Assembly: GCF_022374895.2 (NCBI RefSeq)
Contig: NZ_CP092423.2
Location: 3,968,001-4,032,000 of the forward strand
Reading direction: 5' to 3'
DNA from: Mycobacterium lentiflavum
GTDB lineage: Bacteria; Actinomycetota; Actinomycetes; Mycobacteriales; Mycobacteriaceae
Length of the DNA stretch: 64,000 nucleotides
The notes under the pieces are model-generated. The model had not been told where the DNA came from and searched no databases. It was given only the letters and a program-made list of their open reading frames with translations. Shown in pieces: positions 1 through 11,500 of the stretch. The position numbers and the translations under genes were made by a program. Within the stretch, counting starts at the first letter, position 1. Each line of letters opens with the position of its first letter.

Positions 1-1125
1 GACGGACAGGTCGTAGCCGATCCCCTCCTGCAGGCGATCGGACGCCAGTGGTCCGCCCAGACCCAGCTCGAGCAGATCGAGCGCGTCCTGGTTGAACAGT
101 GAGGTGAACCAGAGCGCATCGGCGCCGGAGCCGTCAATGACGAGGTCGAATCCGTGCACCGTCTCCAGGTTCTCGCTGAACCGGTTGGTGGACAGCGTCA
201 GCCGGATCTGCCCGTCGCGGCCGACCGCGTGCGCGACCCGGCCGCGCAGGTGATGGATGCGGTCGTCGGCCAGCAACGCTTCCTGCACGTTCGCCGAGAA
301 CACGCCGCGGTCGGTGCGGGCCAGCGCGTCGCGGCGCTCGTCCAGCGTCAGGGCCGTCCAGTCGGTGGGGTCGGAGAACAATGAGTTCTCGAAGAAGCTC
401 TCGCCGCGGGTGAACAACGTCACCTGCGGCGAGATGACCGTGATCGTCGAAACCCGATGCCGGAAAAGCTCATTGAGCATCGAGGCGGCCGTCTCACCGC
501 CGCCGATCACCGCGACCCGCTCGGCGTCGATGCGGTCGTGGCCGGCCGCGCGATCCCAGAACTGCGCAATCGACATCATGCGCGGGTTGCCGGGCAACAA
601 CGATTTCTCGGCCTGACCTGGTCCGGTGATCATCAACGCATCCGCGTGCACGGTGGTCTCGCGGGTGTGCAGTGCCCACCGGTCGCCGACGACGCCGAGC
701 CCGTCGACCTCGCCGTGCACCACTTGCATGCCGACCTGGTCGGCGACCCAGCCCAGGTATTGGCTCCATTTGCGATGCGGCGGAGCGGGTCTGCCGCGGT
801 CGATCCACTCGGCGAACGACGCGGTCGCGATCAGGTAGGACTGCCAGCTGTACCGGGTCATCAGCTCGTCGAGCTCGCCGTTGCGGCGCGGCACCAACGC
901 CGACCGGTAGGGAAAGCCGACATCTTTTTCCGGACTGGTTCCGAGCCGGTGCGCCCCGTCGGTCCAGCCGCCGCTCGCCTGCCAGTTCGCCCCGACTCCG
1001 GTGCGTTCGACGGCGATCACGTCGGGGACCTCTGGGATATCGGGGCCCATGTCGCGCAATGCCTTGGCCTTGGCCGCCACGGCCACCGCCTTGGCGCCGG
1101 CGCCCAGGATCGCCAACGTGCTCAT
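1..1125 (-). CDS. mbtG: MbtG, lysine N6-hydroxylase (3' part missing)
   Basis: Flavin-dependent monooxygenase that N-hydroxylates the lysine side chain used in mycobactin, creating the hydroxamate iron ligands. The visible 375 codons start MSTLAILGAG, an FAD-binding GxGxxG region, and contain an NADPH-type GGGETAAS motif near residue 197. The family is about 430 residues, so the C-terminus lies beyond the left edge. The ATG at 1125 overlaps the mbtF stop codon by four bases (ATGA), indicating translational coupling. It is the last gene of the operon seen here; mbtH, if present, would lie outside the window. Confident from sequence pattern and operon position. Confidence 0.9.
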   Translation of the reverse strand, partial: MSTLAILGAGAKAVAVAAKAKALRDMGPDIPEVPDVIAVERTGVGANWQASGGWTDGAHRLGTSPEKDVGFPYRSALVPRRNGELDELMTRYSWQSYLIATASFAEWIDRGRPAPPHRKWSQYLGWVADQVGMQVVHGEVDGLGVVGDRWALHTRETTVHADALMITGPGQAEKSLLPGNPRMMSIAQFWDRAAGHDRIDAERVAVIGGGETAASMLNELFRHRVSTITVISPQVTLFTRGESFFENSLFSDPTDWTALTLDERRDALARTDRGVFSANVQEALLADDRIHHLRGRVAHAVGRDGQIRLTLSTNRFSENLETVHGFDLVIDGSGADALWFTSLFNQDALDLLELGLGGPLASDRLQEGIGYDLSV

Positions 1126-4100
1126 GTCACCACCTCCCGCAGTGAATCCATCCAAAGTTGTTGCAACGCAGAGATGTCCGCGTCATCGAGAATGCCGGGC
1201 AGCGCGCGCCACTGCGCGGCCAGAACACGTTGACCGTCGAAGGGCAACACGGTGGCCATGATCGTGAGTTCGTGGCGCACCGCCAGATCAGGTTCCGGCT
1301 GCGGCGATACCCCGGCCAGCAATCCGCGCTCCGGCTTCAGCACGGTGCCACCGCCGGTGTGGGCCGCCCCGAGGTAGTTCAGCAGCACCTGCGGACTGGG
1401 CAGCGGGGCCAGCCGCTCGGCGGTGTCGGAGCGCAGATAACGCAGCAGGCCGTAATCGAGGCCGTCGCCCGGGATGGCCGCCAACTGCTTCCCGACCTGC
1501 CGCGGGTCGGCCGAGGCCACCCGCACCGGATAGATGGAACTGAGCAGTCCGATCGTGTCGCCTGTGTCGGTGGTGTCGTCGACCAAAGTGTCTGCGCGCC
1601 CGTGGGTTTCCAGCGCCAGCAGTGGCGGCGGCGTGGCCTGGTTTCGCTGCTGGCGCCAGCACGTGACCATCGCCGCGGTGGCGGCGACCAGCAGATGCGG
1701 CAGCGGCAGCCCGGAATTCAGGAGCCGGTGGGTGGTGTCCGCATCGGCGGCGACCATCCGGACGATCAGATCGCCGGCCCGGTCACGGCCCGGATCAACC
1801 CGTCGGGCACCGAGATTGGGATCGTCGCCTTCGAGCTGTGCCGCCCAGAACGGCGTGGTGTCCAACTTCTCGGCCCGCTGCGCCAGCGCTTGGGCCCACC
1901 GCCGGTAGCTGGTGTGCTCCCGGATCGGCGCGGGCGAGTGGCCGGTGGCCAAAGCCTGCAGCGCCGCGTCCAATTCGCCGAGAAGGACCCGCCACGACGC
2001 CGGGTCCATTGCCAACACGTGGGCGGCCAGAAGCAGAACGCTCGGTCCGGTCGGGGGGCGAAGCCAGACCGCGGCCAGCAGCACTGCGCGCTCGGGATCG
2101 AGACGTTCGACGGCCGCCGCGACATGCCCGGGGACGACGGCGTGCAGATCACCGGAAACCGTCACCTCGTCGACCAGAGTCGCATTGGCCGGCGTCGGTA
2201 CCAGGGTCATCGTGGCGCGGTCCAGTCGGGTGCGCAGCACTTCGTGCCCGGCGACGACGCTCGCCAGCGCGGCATCCAGGTGTTCGCGGCTGACGTCGTC
2301 GGGCAGCCGGATAGCTTCGGTCTGTGCCAGCCGACGAGGCTCGCCGTATTCGTAGAGCCAGCGGCCGTTGGGCAGTACCGGCATCGGCCCAACGCTGTCT
2401 TCGACATTGCTTGCCGCGTAAGCACTTTCGGAGTCGATAGCCTCCGCCAGTTCCCGGACATTGACGCAGTCGAGGATCAGCCTGGCCCGCAACGCCAGAC
2501 CCCGTGCCCGCGCGGCCTGCACCACCGACAACGCCATGATGCTGTCCAGGCCCAGCTGCAAGAAGTCCGCGGCGACGTCGACCGTGGGCAGGTGGAGCAG
2601 CTCCGAAAGCACTTCGGCCAGTAGGGTTTCCGTGGGCGTTTCGGGCTCGGCCCCGGCGGAGCTCGCGGTGTCGGCCGCATCGAATGCGCTCAGCGCGGCC
2701 TCGTCGAGTTTGCCGTTGGCGGTCAGCGGGATTTCGTCGACCCTGATGATGCGTTGCGGAATCATATAGCGCGGCAACCGGGTAGCGAGCATGGCACGCA
2801 GCTCCACGGTCGGAAGGGGGTGCGCGTCGGGGATCACCACGTAGGCGCTCAGCCGCGCTCCGGTTGGCAGGCGCCGCACCAGGACACCGGCGTGCCGGAC
2901 GGCGGGGTGCGACTCGAGCGCCGCCGCGATCTCACCCGGCTCGACCCGGTAGCCGCGAATCTTCACCTGCGCGTCGGCGCGCCCCACGTACTGCAGCGAG
3001 CCGTCGACACCCCTGCGCACCACGTCGCCGGTGCGGTACATCCGCTCGCCGGCGACAAATGGATCGGCGACGAAGCGCTGGCTCGTCTCCCCCGGGCGGC
3101 CCAGATAGCCGCGGGCCAACTGCGCACCGGCCAGGTAGAGCTCGCCGGTCGCCCCGACGGGCACCGGACGCAACCCGGAATCGAGCACGTATCCGCGGGT
3201 GTAGTGGGTCGGCCGTCCGATCGCCGGCTCGTCGTAATCCGTGATCGCGGCCACCACCGCCTCGACCGTGGTTTCGGTCGGGCCGTAGCAGTTGTAGGCG
3301 CGCAACCGGGTTCGTGCGCACTCGCCGCGGATCAGGGTCCATGCGGACTTCCCCAGCGCTTCCCCGCCCAGTGCCAATACCGTCAGCGGAACCGTCGTGA
3401 GCAATCCGCAAGCGGTGAGTTGGGCGAACATCGACGGGGTGGTGTCGATCATGTCGACGCCGTGCTCGGCGATCGCGGCGACCAAGGCCTCGGCGTCGGT
3501 CTGGGTCCGCTCGTCGACGACGTGCACGCCGTGGCCGTCGAGCAGCGCGACCAGGGGCTGCCAGGCGGCGTCGAAGGCGAACGACCACGCGTGTGCGATG
3601 CGCAGCGGGCGGCCCAGCCGGGCAGCCGCGGGCCGCAACACGCTATCCAGATGATCGTCGGCGTACGCGCCGACGGCTGCGTGAGTTCCGATGACGCCCT
3701 TGGGTTCTCCCGTGGTCCCCGATGTGAAGACGACGTATGCGGCCTGCTCCGGCGGCGGCTCGACGGGGTGGAAGTCGGCGCCGTCGTGTTTCGCGGTCCG
3801 CAGCAGCTCCTCGTCGACGATGATCGACGCCCCGGTCTGGCGCAGAATCGACTCCGCCCGCTCGGGGGGCAGCCCCGGCTCCATCGGCACGCAGATGCCG
3901 CCGGCTTTGAGCACCGCGAGAATCGCAACGATGTACTCCGGGCCGCGGAAAAGCCGGATGGCCACTGGGGTTTCGGACCTCACCCCGCGCTCGGCGAGCC
4001 GGGCGGCCAGCCCATTGGCGCGACCGTCGAGCTCGCGGTAGCTCAGCGTGCCGCCGGCCCAGCTGACCGCGACGTTATCGGGCGTTGTCGCCGCGATCGC

Positions 4101-5513
4101 GGCGAACCGGGTGTGGATGCCGACCGCGGGCGGGGCCGCCGCGCCGGCAGCCGTGCCGGCCTCGTCGTCGAAGAGCACGCTGACCTCACGCAACGGCCGA
4201 TCCCAGCCCCACAGCAGTCGCTCGGCGGTGGCCATCACCCGCCGGCCCAGCCGCTCGGCGGAGGTGGCACCCAGCGCGCCGTCCAACACCTCGACCAGCA
4301 CCACCAGTTCGCGGCCCTGCATGTGGGCGGCGATCGCGATCGGGAAGTGTGACAGGCTCTCCAGCGCGGATGGCCGGAATGTCGCACTGCCCGCGGTCAA
4401 TTCGCCGCCGGCGACCAGCCCGTCCATCGGGAAGTTCTCGTAGACCAGCAAGGTGTCGAACATCTCGCCCACGCCGCCCAGCGCGCGCAGCTGTGCGTGC
4501 CCGAGATAGCCGTGTTCGCGCAGCAGCGCGGCATTGCGTTGCACAGTGCGGCATTGGTCGCCCACGCCGGCGGCCGGGTCCAGCTGCACCCGCATCGGCA
4601 CCGTGTTGATGAACAGACCGATCATTGTCTCGACGCCGGCGAGTTCGGCCGGCCGGCCGGAGACGGTGACTCCGAAGACCACGTCGTGGGTGTCGGTCAG
4701 TCGCGACAACACCAGGGCCCACGCCATTTGCATCAGGGTGCTGATGGTGATGCCGCGCGACCGGGCGCCCTCGACGAGCCGCTCGGCGACTTCGGGCGGC
4801 AACCGCAGTTCGGTGGTGCGCGGCAGGCCTGCCGGCTGCCCCTCAGCCGAGCCGAGCGCGGCGGCCAGCAGGGTGGGGCCGGCCAGCCCGGCCAGGTGCT
4901 GGCGCCAAACCTGTTGGCTGGCCTCCGGATCGCGACTCGCGAGCCACCCGATGTAGTCCCGGTACGGCCGCGGCGCCACCGGAAGCGCCGTGGGGTCTCC
5001 GCCGGCGGCGTACAGGATCATCATCTCGTTGACGAACACCGGCAACGACCACCCGTCGATCACGATATGGTGGGCGGTGATCACCAAACGCCATTGTGGG
5101 CCCGGCAATTCGATCAGCAGGAATCGAATGGCCGGCCCGCGTTCCAAATCGAACGGTCGCCGCCGTTCGCCGACCTCCAGCGCCGGTACTTCGTCGGGTG
5201 AGGCCGTGACCAGTTGCCAGGGCAACTCGACTCGGGAGGGCACGATCTGCACCGGGCGGGCAATGCCCCGGCTGAAGAAGCTGGCCCTCAGGTTCGGGTG
5301 TCGGGCCAACATCTTTGTCGCACAATCGCGCAACAGCTCGATGTCCAGTACGCCAGAGATATCCGCGGCCATGCCGATCATGTAGGGATCGTCGGCCGCT
5401 TCGCCGTCGACGAATTCGGTGAGCGCGCTCAGCGAATACAAGCCCTCTTGCAAGGGGCTCAACGCCATCACGTCCTCGATGTCAGGTGCGACATCGGTTT
5501 TGATAGCGGTCAT
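1122..5513 (-). CDS. mbtF: MbtF, terminal mycobactin NRPS (C-A-PCP-C)
   Basis: Non-ribosomal peptide synthetase of 1463 residues, matching the usual ~1460. It adds the second N6-hydroxylysine and is thought to release it as the caprolactam. Domains: condensation (starts SPLQEGL; HHIVIDGWS near 149), adenylation (FTSGTTGEPKG near 599; GKLDEAAL near 934), carrier protein (LGLDS near 989), and a C-terminal condensation-like domain whose core reads AHVLAMDPAS near 1166. The last domain has lost the first His of HHxxxDG, as suits a release/cyclisation domain. The binding-pocket residues I read include D235, D278, C322 and E331. The start at 5513 overlaps the mbtE stop (ATGA); the open frame continues upstream to 6251 only as a shadow inside mbtE. 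Confidence 0.95.
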   Translation of the reverse strand: MTAIKTDVAPDIEDVMALSPLQEGLYSLSALTEFVDGEAADDPYMIGMAADISGVLDIELLRDCATKMLARHPNLRASFFSRGIARPVQIVPSRVELPWQLVTASPDEVPALEVGERRRPFDLERGPAIRFLLIELPGPQWRLVITAHHIVIDGWSLPVFVNEMMILYAAGGDPTALPVAPRPYRDYIGWLASRDPEASQQVWRQHLAGLAGPTLLAAALGSAEGQPAGLPRTTELRLPPEVAERLVEGARSRGITISTLMQMAWALVLSRLTDTHDVVFGVTVSGRPAELAGVETMIGLFINTVPMRVQLDPAAGVGDQCRTVQRNAALLREHGYLGHAQLRALGGVGEMFDTLLVYENFPMDGLVAGGELTAGSATFRPSALESLSHFPIAIAAHMQGRELVVLVEVLDGALGATSAERLGRRVMATAERLLWGWDRPLREVSVLFDDEAGTAAGAAAPPAVGIHTRFAAIAATTPDNVAVSWAGGTLSYRELDGRANGLAARLAERGVRSETPVAIRLFRGPEYIVAILAVLKAGGICVPMEPGLPPERAESILRQTGASIIVDEELLRTAKHDGADFHPVEPPPEQAAYVVFTSGTTGEPKGVIGTHAAVGAYADDHLDSVLRPAAARLGRPLRIAHAWSFAFDAAWQPLVALLDGHGVHVVDERTQTDAEALVAAIAEHGVDMIDTTPSMFAQLTACGLLTTVPLTVLALGGEALGKSAWTLIRGECARTRLRAYNCYGPTETTVEAVVAAITDYDEPAIGRPTHYTRGYVLDSGLRPVPVGATGELYLAGAQLARGYLGRPGETSQRFVADPFVAGERMYRTGDVVRRGVDGSLQYVGRADAQVKIRGYRVEPGEIAAALESHPAVRHAGVLVRRLPTGARLSAYVVIPDAHPLPTVELRAMLATRLPRYMIPQRIIRVDEIPLTANGKLDEAALSAFDAADTASSAGAEPETPTETLLAEVLSELLHLPTVDVAADFLQLGLDSIMALSVVQAARARGLALRARLILDCVNVRELAEAIDSESAYAASNVEDSVGPMPVLPNGRWLYEYGEPRRLAQTEAIRLPDDVSREHLDAALASVVAGHEVLRTRLDRATMTLVPTPANATLVDEVTVSGDLHAVVPGHVAAAVERLDPERAVLLAAVWLRPPTGPSVLLLAAHVLAMDPASWRVLLGELDAALQALATGHSPAPIREHTSYRRWAQALAQRAEKLDTTPFWAAQLEGDDPNLGARRVDPGRDRAGDLIVRMVAADADTTHRLLNSGLPLPHLLVAATAAMVTCWRQQRNQATPPPLLALETHGRADTLVDDTTDTGDTIGLLSSIYPVRVASADPRQVGKQLAAIPGDGLDYGLLRYLRSDTAERLAPLPSPQVLLNYLGAAHTGGGTVLKPERGLLAGVSPQPEPDLAVRHELTIMATVLPFDGQRVLAAQWRALPGILDDADISALQQLWMDSLREVVT

Positions 5514-8500
5514 GACGTCCCGTCCCGCGACGACGACCACAGCTGCGCCACGGCGGCCAGGTCGTCGGCCGACAGTCCGGACGCGGCCATCGGCTCGAAG
5601 TGGGTATCGGCCGGCGCCTCGGCCGGCTCGGTGTGGGCGTTGCCTTCGCCCAAAGCGTCCAGGGCGGCGGCCAACTGCGCCACGGTCGGATGCTCGAACA
5701 CCATGCGCGGGCTGACCGCCAGGCCGGCCGCGCGGGCGCGCGATGACAGTTGCACCGACAGGATGCTGTCGCCGCCGAGGGCAAAGAAGTCGTCGTAGCG
5801 GCCGACTTCCGGGGTGCAGAGCAGTTCGGCGAACACCTTGGCGAGCGCCCGTTCGGTGTCGGTGCGCGACGGTTCGAGCTGTCCGCCGGTGCTGACCGCC
5901 GGCTTCGGTAGCCCGGGCCGGTTCAGCTTGCCCGAATCGGTCTTGGGCATCGCGTCCAGCACGGTCAGCGACGACGGCATCATGTAGCCGGGCAGCGTCG
6001 TCGCGACCGCGGCGCGCACCGCGCTCGCGAAGGCAGCCTTCTCGGAATCGTCGACGATCGGCCGTTGCGGCACAACATATCCGGCCAGCGAGAGACCTCC
6101 GTGCATCTCCCAGGTACGGGCGGCGGCCGCGGCGACGCCGTCGGCGGCCGCCAGTGCAATTTCGACCTCGGCCAACTCGACGCGGAAACCGCGCACGTTG
6201 ACCTGATGGTCGGCCCGGCCGGCGAACTCCAGCTGGCCGTCCTCGGTCCACCGGGCCAGGTCGCCACTGCGGTACATTCGCGAACCAGGTTCGGCCGCAT
6301 AGGGATTGGCAATGAACCGCGACGCGGTCAGACCGGGCCGCTTCCAGTAGCCACGGGCCAGTTGGTCGCCGGCGTAATACAGTTCGCCGACCACACCGAC
6401 CGGCACCGGGCGCAGGCCGTCGTCGAGCAGGTAGGCATCGCTACCCGGGACCGGCCTGCCCACAAGCGGATTCGGCAGACCGAGCGGCCCGCGCGACACC
6501 GCACCGGAGGTCTCGGTGGAGCCGATGTTGTTCAACAGCTGGATGTCTGTATTGCCCGCACACGCGGTGACCAGGCGCTCCAGCAGCGACGTGCTCACCG
6601 GCTCGCCACCGCACACCAGCCGCGACAGGGATCGCACCCCGTCGGGCCGGATGTCCACCAGCGCCGAGACCAGGCTGGGCACCGCGGTGACCTGCGCCAC
6701 CGCATGCCGGTCCATCAGCGCCGCGAGCGCTTCGGCGTCCCGGTGCTCGGCATCGTCGGCGAGGATCATCGTGGCCCCGGCCGCCAAACCGGCCAGCATC
6801 TCCATACCGCCCTCGAGGAAGGTGATCGAGGCCTGGGCGAGTCGAATGTCGTTGGTGCAGGGCGGGTAATGCCGCAACTGCCAATCCAGCCGGGCCGACA
6901 TCGATCGATGCGTGCCCACCGCGCCCTTCGGCTTGCCGGTCGAGCCGGACGTGAACACCAAATACATCGGGTCGTCAGGATGCGGCACCGGTAGGTCCGG
7001 ACGAACGGTGCCGTTCTCGACCACCGTGCGTACCTGCGGGTCGCCCAGCGAAATGACCTTTACCCCAGGCACTTCGGGCGTGCTGTCCACGGCCTCGGCC
7101 GTCGCCAGTACTACCGGCGGCACCACGTCGTCGAGCATGAACTGCTTGCGCGCCAGCGGATAGCCAGGATCGATCGGGAAGTAACCGCCGCCGGCTTTCA
7201 TGATGGCCACCAGCGCCACCACCATGTCGATGCCGCGCCGCGTCGAGAGCCCGACCAGCGATCCCGGTGTCACACCGTGTTCGACGAGCAGCCCCGCCAG
7301 GTTGTCCGAACGGCGGTGCAGCGCATGGTAATCGAGCTGCTCACTGCCGCAGCGCACCGCGATCCGGTCGGGTCCCCAACTGCGGCTGGGCGCGAGTAAC
7401 TCCGCAATGGTGCGCGGCCGGTCGGCCGGCGCCGGGGTGCCGCGGCTCCACGCGTCGAGGATCCGGTGCTGCTCGTCGGCATCGATCACCGCAACGTCGC
7501 GCAGGGTTTGGTCGACGTTGTCGGCGAACTCGGAGATGATCCGGGCCAGCCAGCCCGCCAGTCGCTCGATCGTCGACCGGCGGTACAGCTCGGTGCGGTA
7601 GATGACGTCGCAGTTGTATCCGGCGCCGTCAGCACCGTCGGCGCCCAGAAAGTTGACGCTGAGGTCGGCATGCGCCATATCGAAGATCGGGTCCAGCGAG
7701 GTGCACACCGTGTCCTCGCCGGCACCGGCCGCTGGCCCCGAATCGATGACGCGGGTGGCCGGCAACTGATCGCGCACGTGCACCACGACCTGGAACAACG
7801 GGTTGCGCGACAGCGAACGCACCGGGCTCACGCTGTCGACCACCCGGTCGAACGGCAGATCCTGATGGGCGTAAGCGGCCAGCGCCGTCTCGCGCGCCCG
7901 GGCCAGTGCTTCGCGCAACGTCGGGTTGCCGTCCAGGTCGTTGCGCAGCACCAGGATGTTGACGAAAAAGCCGATCAGCTGATCCAATTCGGCCTCGGTG
8001 CGTCCGGCAACCGGGGTGCCTAACGGGATGTCGACGCCACCACCGGCCTTATGCAGCACCACGGCAACGGCCGTTTGCAGCAGCATGAATTCGGTGATAC
8101 CCAACTCGCGGCATAACTCGGCGAGCTTGGCGCGGGTGGTCGAGTCGATGCGGAAGGCGACGGATTCACCCGCGCCGCTGGGCACCGGCCGGCGAGCGAA
8201 GTCCGGCCGCAGTCCGGTGTCTTCAGGCATCGCCGCCAATTGCCGGATCCAGTACTCGCGCTGCTCGGCGGCAATCGCGGACTCCTGGCCGGTGGAGTCC
8301 CCCAGGAACGCGCCCTGCCATGCCGCGTAGTCGGCATACTGCACCCGAAGCGGTGCCCACGACGGCACCTCCCCGGCCCGCCGGGCCCGGTACGCGGTGA
8401 GTACATCTGAGAACAGCACGCCCGCGGACCAGTGGTCGGAGGCGATGTGATGGACCACGAATGACATCACGTACTCGCCGTCAATGCCGTTGCGCAGCAA

Positions 8501-11500
8501 CGCAATACGGATTGGGCGTTCGGCATCGAGCTCGAAGCAGTGCCGACGCTCTTGGTCAAGCTGCTCTTGCAGCCAGGCTTCGCTGTGCTGGTCGGCACCG
8601 TCGAAGGACGCGCGGCGGATCGGCAGATCGCCGGCCGGATTGACCACTTGATACGGCACGCCGTCGATTTCGATGTAGCTGGTGCGCAGGATTTCGTGAC
8701 GTGCGACGACGTCACCGATGGCCGCGATCAGCGCCTCGATATCCCACGGACCGCTCAGTTTCGCGGCGAACGGAATGTTGTTGACCCAGCTGGGACCGTC
8801 GATGCGGTAGGCGAACCAGCTGCGCAGCTGTGACGCCGACAGCGGCTGGGGCTCCTCGTGAGCGGTCGCGATCAACTTGGGCCGAGACTCGACGAGCTCG
8901 CCGGACCCGAGCTCGTCGACCCGCTCGGCCAGCCGGCCCACCGTCCCCAGCTCGAAGACATCGCGGATGCCAACCTCCACACCGCAATCCGACCGGATCG
9001 CGGTGACCAGTTTGGTGGCCACCAGAGAGTGGCCGCCCAAATCGAAGAACGAGTCGTCGACACCCACCCGGTCGTGGCCGAGCAGGGTGGCAAACAGCGC
9101 GGCGATGCGGCGTTCGGTTGGCGTCGTCGGGTCGCGATATTCGGCGCCGGCGGCGATCTCCGGTTGCGGAAGCGCGACGCGGTCGATCTTGCCGTGCGCG
9201 GTGATCGGAATCTCGTCGAGCACGACGTAGCCGGCCGGCGTCATATAGTCCGGCAGTGCGGCGGCCACCCGGGCCCGGATCCGCTCGACGTCAACGGATT
9301 CGGTGCCGCAGTCCGGCGCCGGGGTCACATAGCCGACCAGGCTCTTACCCAGTCGGGGCAGATCCACCGCCAGCACCACCGCCTGTCCAACGCTGGGGTC
9401 GACCGAGATGGCGGCGGCGATTTCACCGAGCTCGATGCGGAAGCCGCGGATTTTTACCTGCTCGTCCGCGCGGCCGACGAATTCGATGTCTCCGTCGGCG
9501 TTGCGGCGGGCCAGGTCACCGGAGCGATACATCCGCCCGCCCGCGGTGAACGGGTCGGCGACGAACCGTTCGGCCGTCAGCCCCGGCCTACGGTGATATC
9601 CCTGCGCGACATGCGTTCCGGCGATGTATATTTCGCCAATCACGCCGACGGGGACCGGTTGCAGCGCATCGTCGAGCAGATACACCTGCGTGTTGATCTT
9701 CGGCCGGCCGATCGGCACGATGCGGGTGCCCTGCGTGCCCTGCACCGGGTAGCTGGTGCAGTTGACGACGGTCTCGGTCGGGCCGTAGAAGTTGTACAGC
9801 AGCGCATCGAAGGTGGCGTGGAACTTGTCGGCGATCTCGCCCGGCAGGGCCTCGCCGCCGATCGGGACCCGCCGCAGCGTTCGCCATTGGTTGACGCCGG
9901 GCAGCGACAGAAACAGGCCGAGCAGCGACGGCACGAAGTGCATCGAGGTGATGCCTTCGCGGCGGAGCAGGTCCGTCAGGTAGCCGATGTCGCGCAACCC
10001 GTCGGGCCTCGGAATGACCAGCCGCGCGCCCATGATCAGGGTGCCGAAAATCTCGCCCATCGACACGTCGAAGCTGGGCGAGGCGACCTGCAGCAACGAT
10101 TCCGTTGCGTCGACCTGGTATTCGTCGCCGAACCAGACGAAGTACTCGGCGATCGGCGCGTGCGGAACCGGAACACCCTTAGGCAGCCCGGTCGAACCGG
10201 AGGTGTAGATCAGGTAGGCGGTGTTGTGCGGGGTCAGTGGCCGAATCAGCTCGGGCGCGGTCACCGGGTAGTTCGACAGGCCGGTAACCGGTTCGCGCAG
10301 CACCAGTTTGGCGTCCGCATCACCCAGGATGAACGCGATGCGATCCTGCGGGTAGGTGGGGTCCACCGGCAGGTAGACCCCACCCGCTTTGAGGATGCCC
10401 AGCGCCGTGATGACCAGTTCGGGCGACTTGTCCAGCAGTAGCGCGACTCGGTCTTCGGTGCCGATCCCTTGTTCGATGAGCCAGTGCGCCACCCGGTTCG
10501 ACTCTTCGTCGATCTCCCGGTAGCTATAGTCGCGGCCTTCGTAGCCGACGGCGATGGCATCGGGCGCGGAACTCGCGCGCCGAGTGACCAACTCCGGCAA
10601 CGTGGCCGCCGCGGTGGTGAACTCTTCGCCCGTCGACACCTGGCGTAGCCATTCGGCGTCTTCGCGGCTCATCAGTGTGCATGCCGACAGCGTCGCGTCG
10701 GGGTTGCTCAGCGCGCTGTCCAGCAAGACGACGTAGTGTCGCAGCAGCTGTTCCACCAGCGGGCGATCGAGCACCTCGACGAGGTATTCGGCCTCGACGA
10801 GCCCGCCGTTCCCCCCTCGCTGCAGCTCCACCATGAAACTCAGTGGCAGCTGGTTGAAGTGACCGCGCAACTCGGCGCGCGCGCATTGCACACCCGGCGG
10901 GCAGAAGCCGGCGCCGTCGGCGTCTCGCTGTCCGAAGCTCACCCGGGTCATCCGGTCCGCGCCGTGGCGGCGATCGGGATTCGATTCGCGCACTAGCCAA
11001 TCCAGGTCGGCGCGGGAATGCGCGAAGGCGCCGACGGCGCTGTCGCGCGTTTGGGCGAGCAGTTCGCGGAATGTCTGGTGGGAGTGCGGTTGGAGCCGAA
11101 TCACCACGGTGTTGCCGTAATAACCAATGGCATCCTCGGTCCCGACGCCGCGATTCAGCACCGGCACGGCGACCAGAAAGTCGCTCGACTGGGTGTAGCG
11201 CTGGACCAGTGCCGCGAAGGCGGACATCAGCACCATGTACGGGGTGGCGCCGGTCTCCCGGGCCAATGCCGCAACCCGATCGACGACGTCGGCCGACAAC
11301 CGCGTCGTCGCGCGCTGCGCACGCCAGGTGCTGGGCACCACCGAACCGTTGGGCCCCGGAAGCTCAAGTGGCTCCGGCAGGTTCGTGATCAGTGGCCGCC
11401 AGTAGTCCGCGTCCTCGTTATGGCTGGCGGTGTCGGTGAAGGCCGGCTCGACCGCGGGGGCGGGCACCACCGGCGCGGCGGCGAATCCGTCCGGGTCGGT

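Noticed and set aside
1158..2624. Long plus-strand frame opposite mbtF
   Set aside because: Antisense shadow of a GC-rich gene; no motif or ribosome binding site. The same applies to other long frames opposite mbtE, mbtD, mmpL and sirA.
5514..6251. Upstream extension of the mbtF reading frame
   Set aside because: It lies wholly inside mbtE in another frame, is Arg/Gly-rich, and the ATG at 5513 overlaps the mbtE stop and gives the family length.
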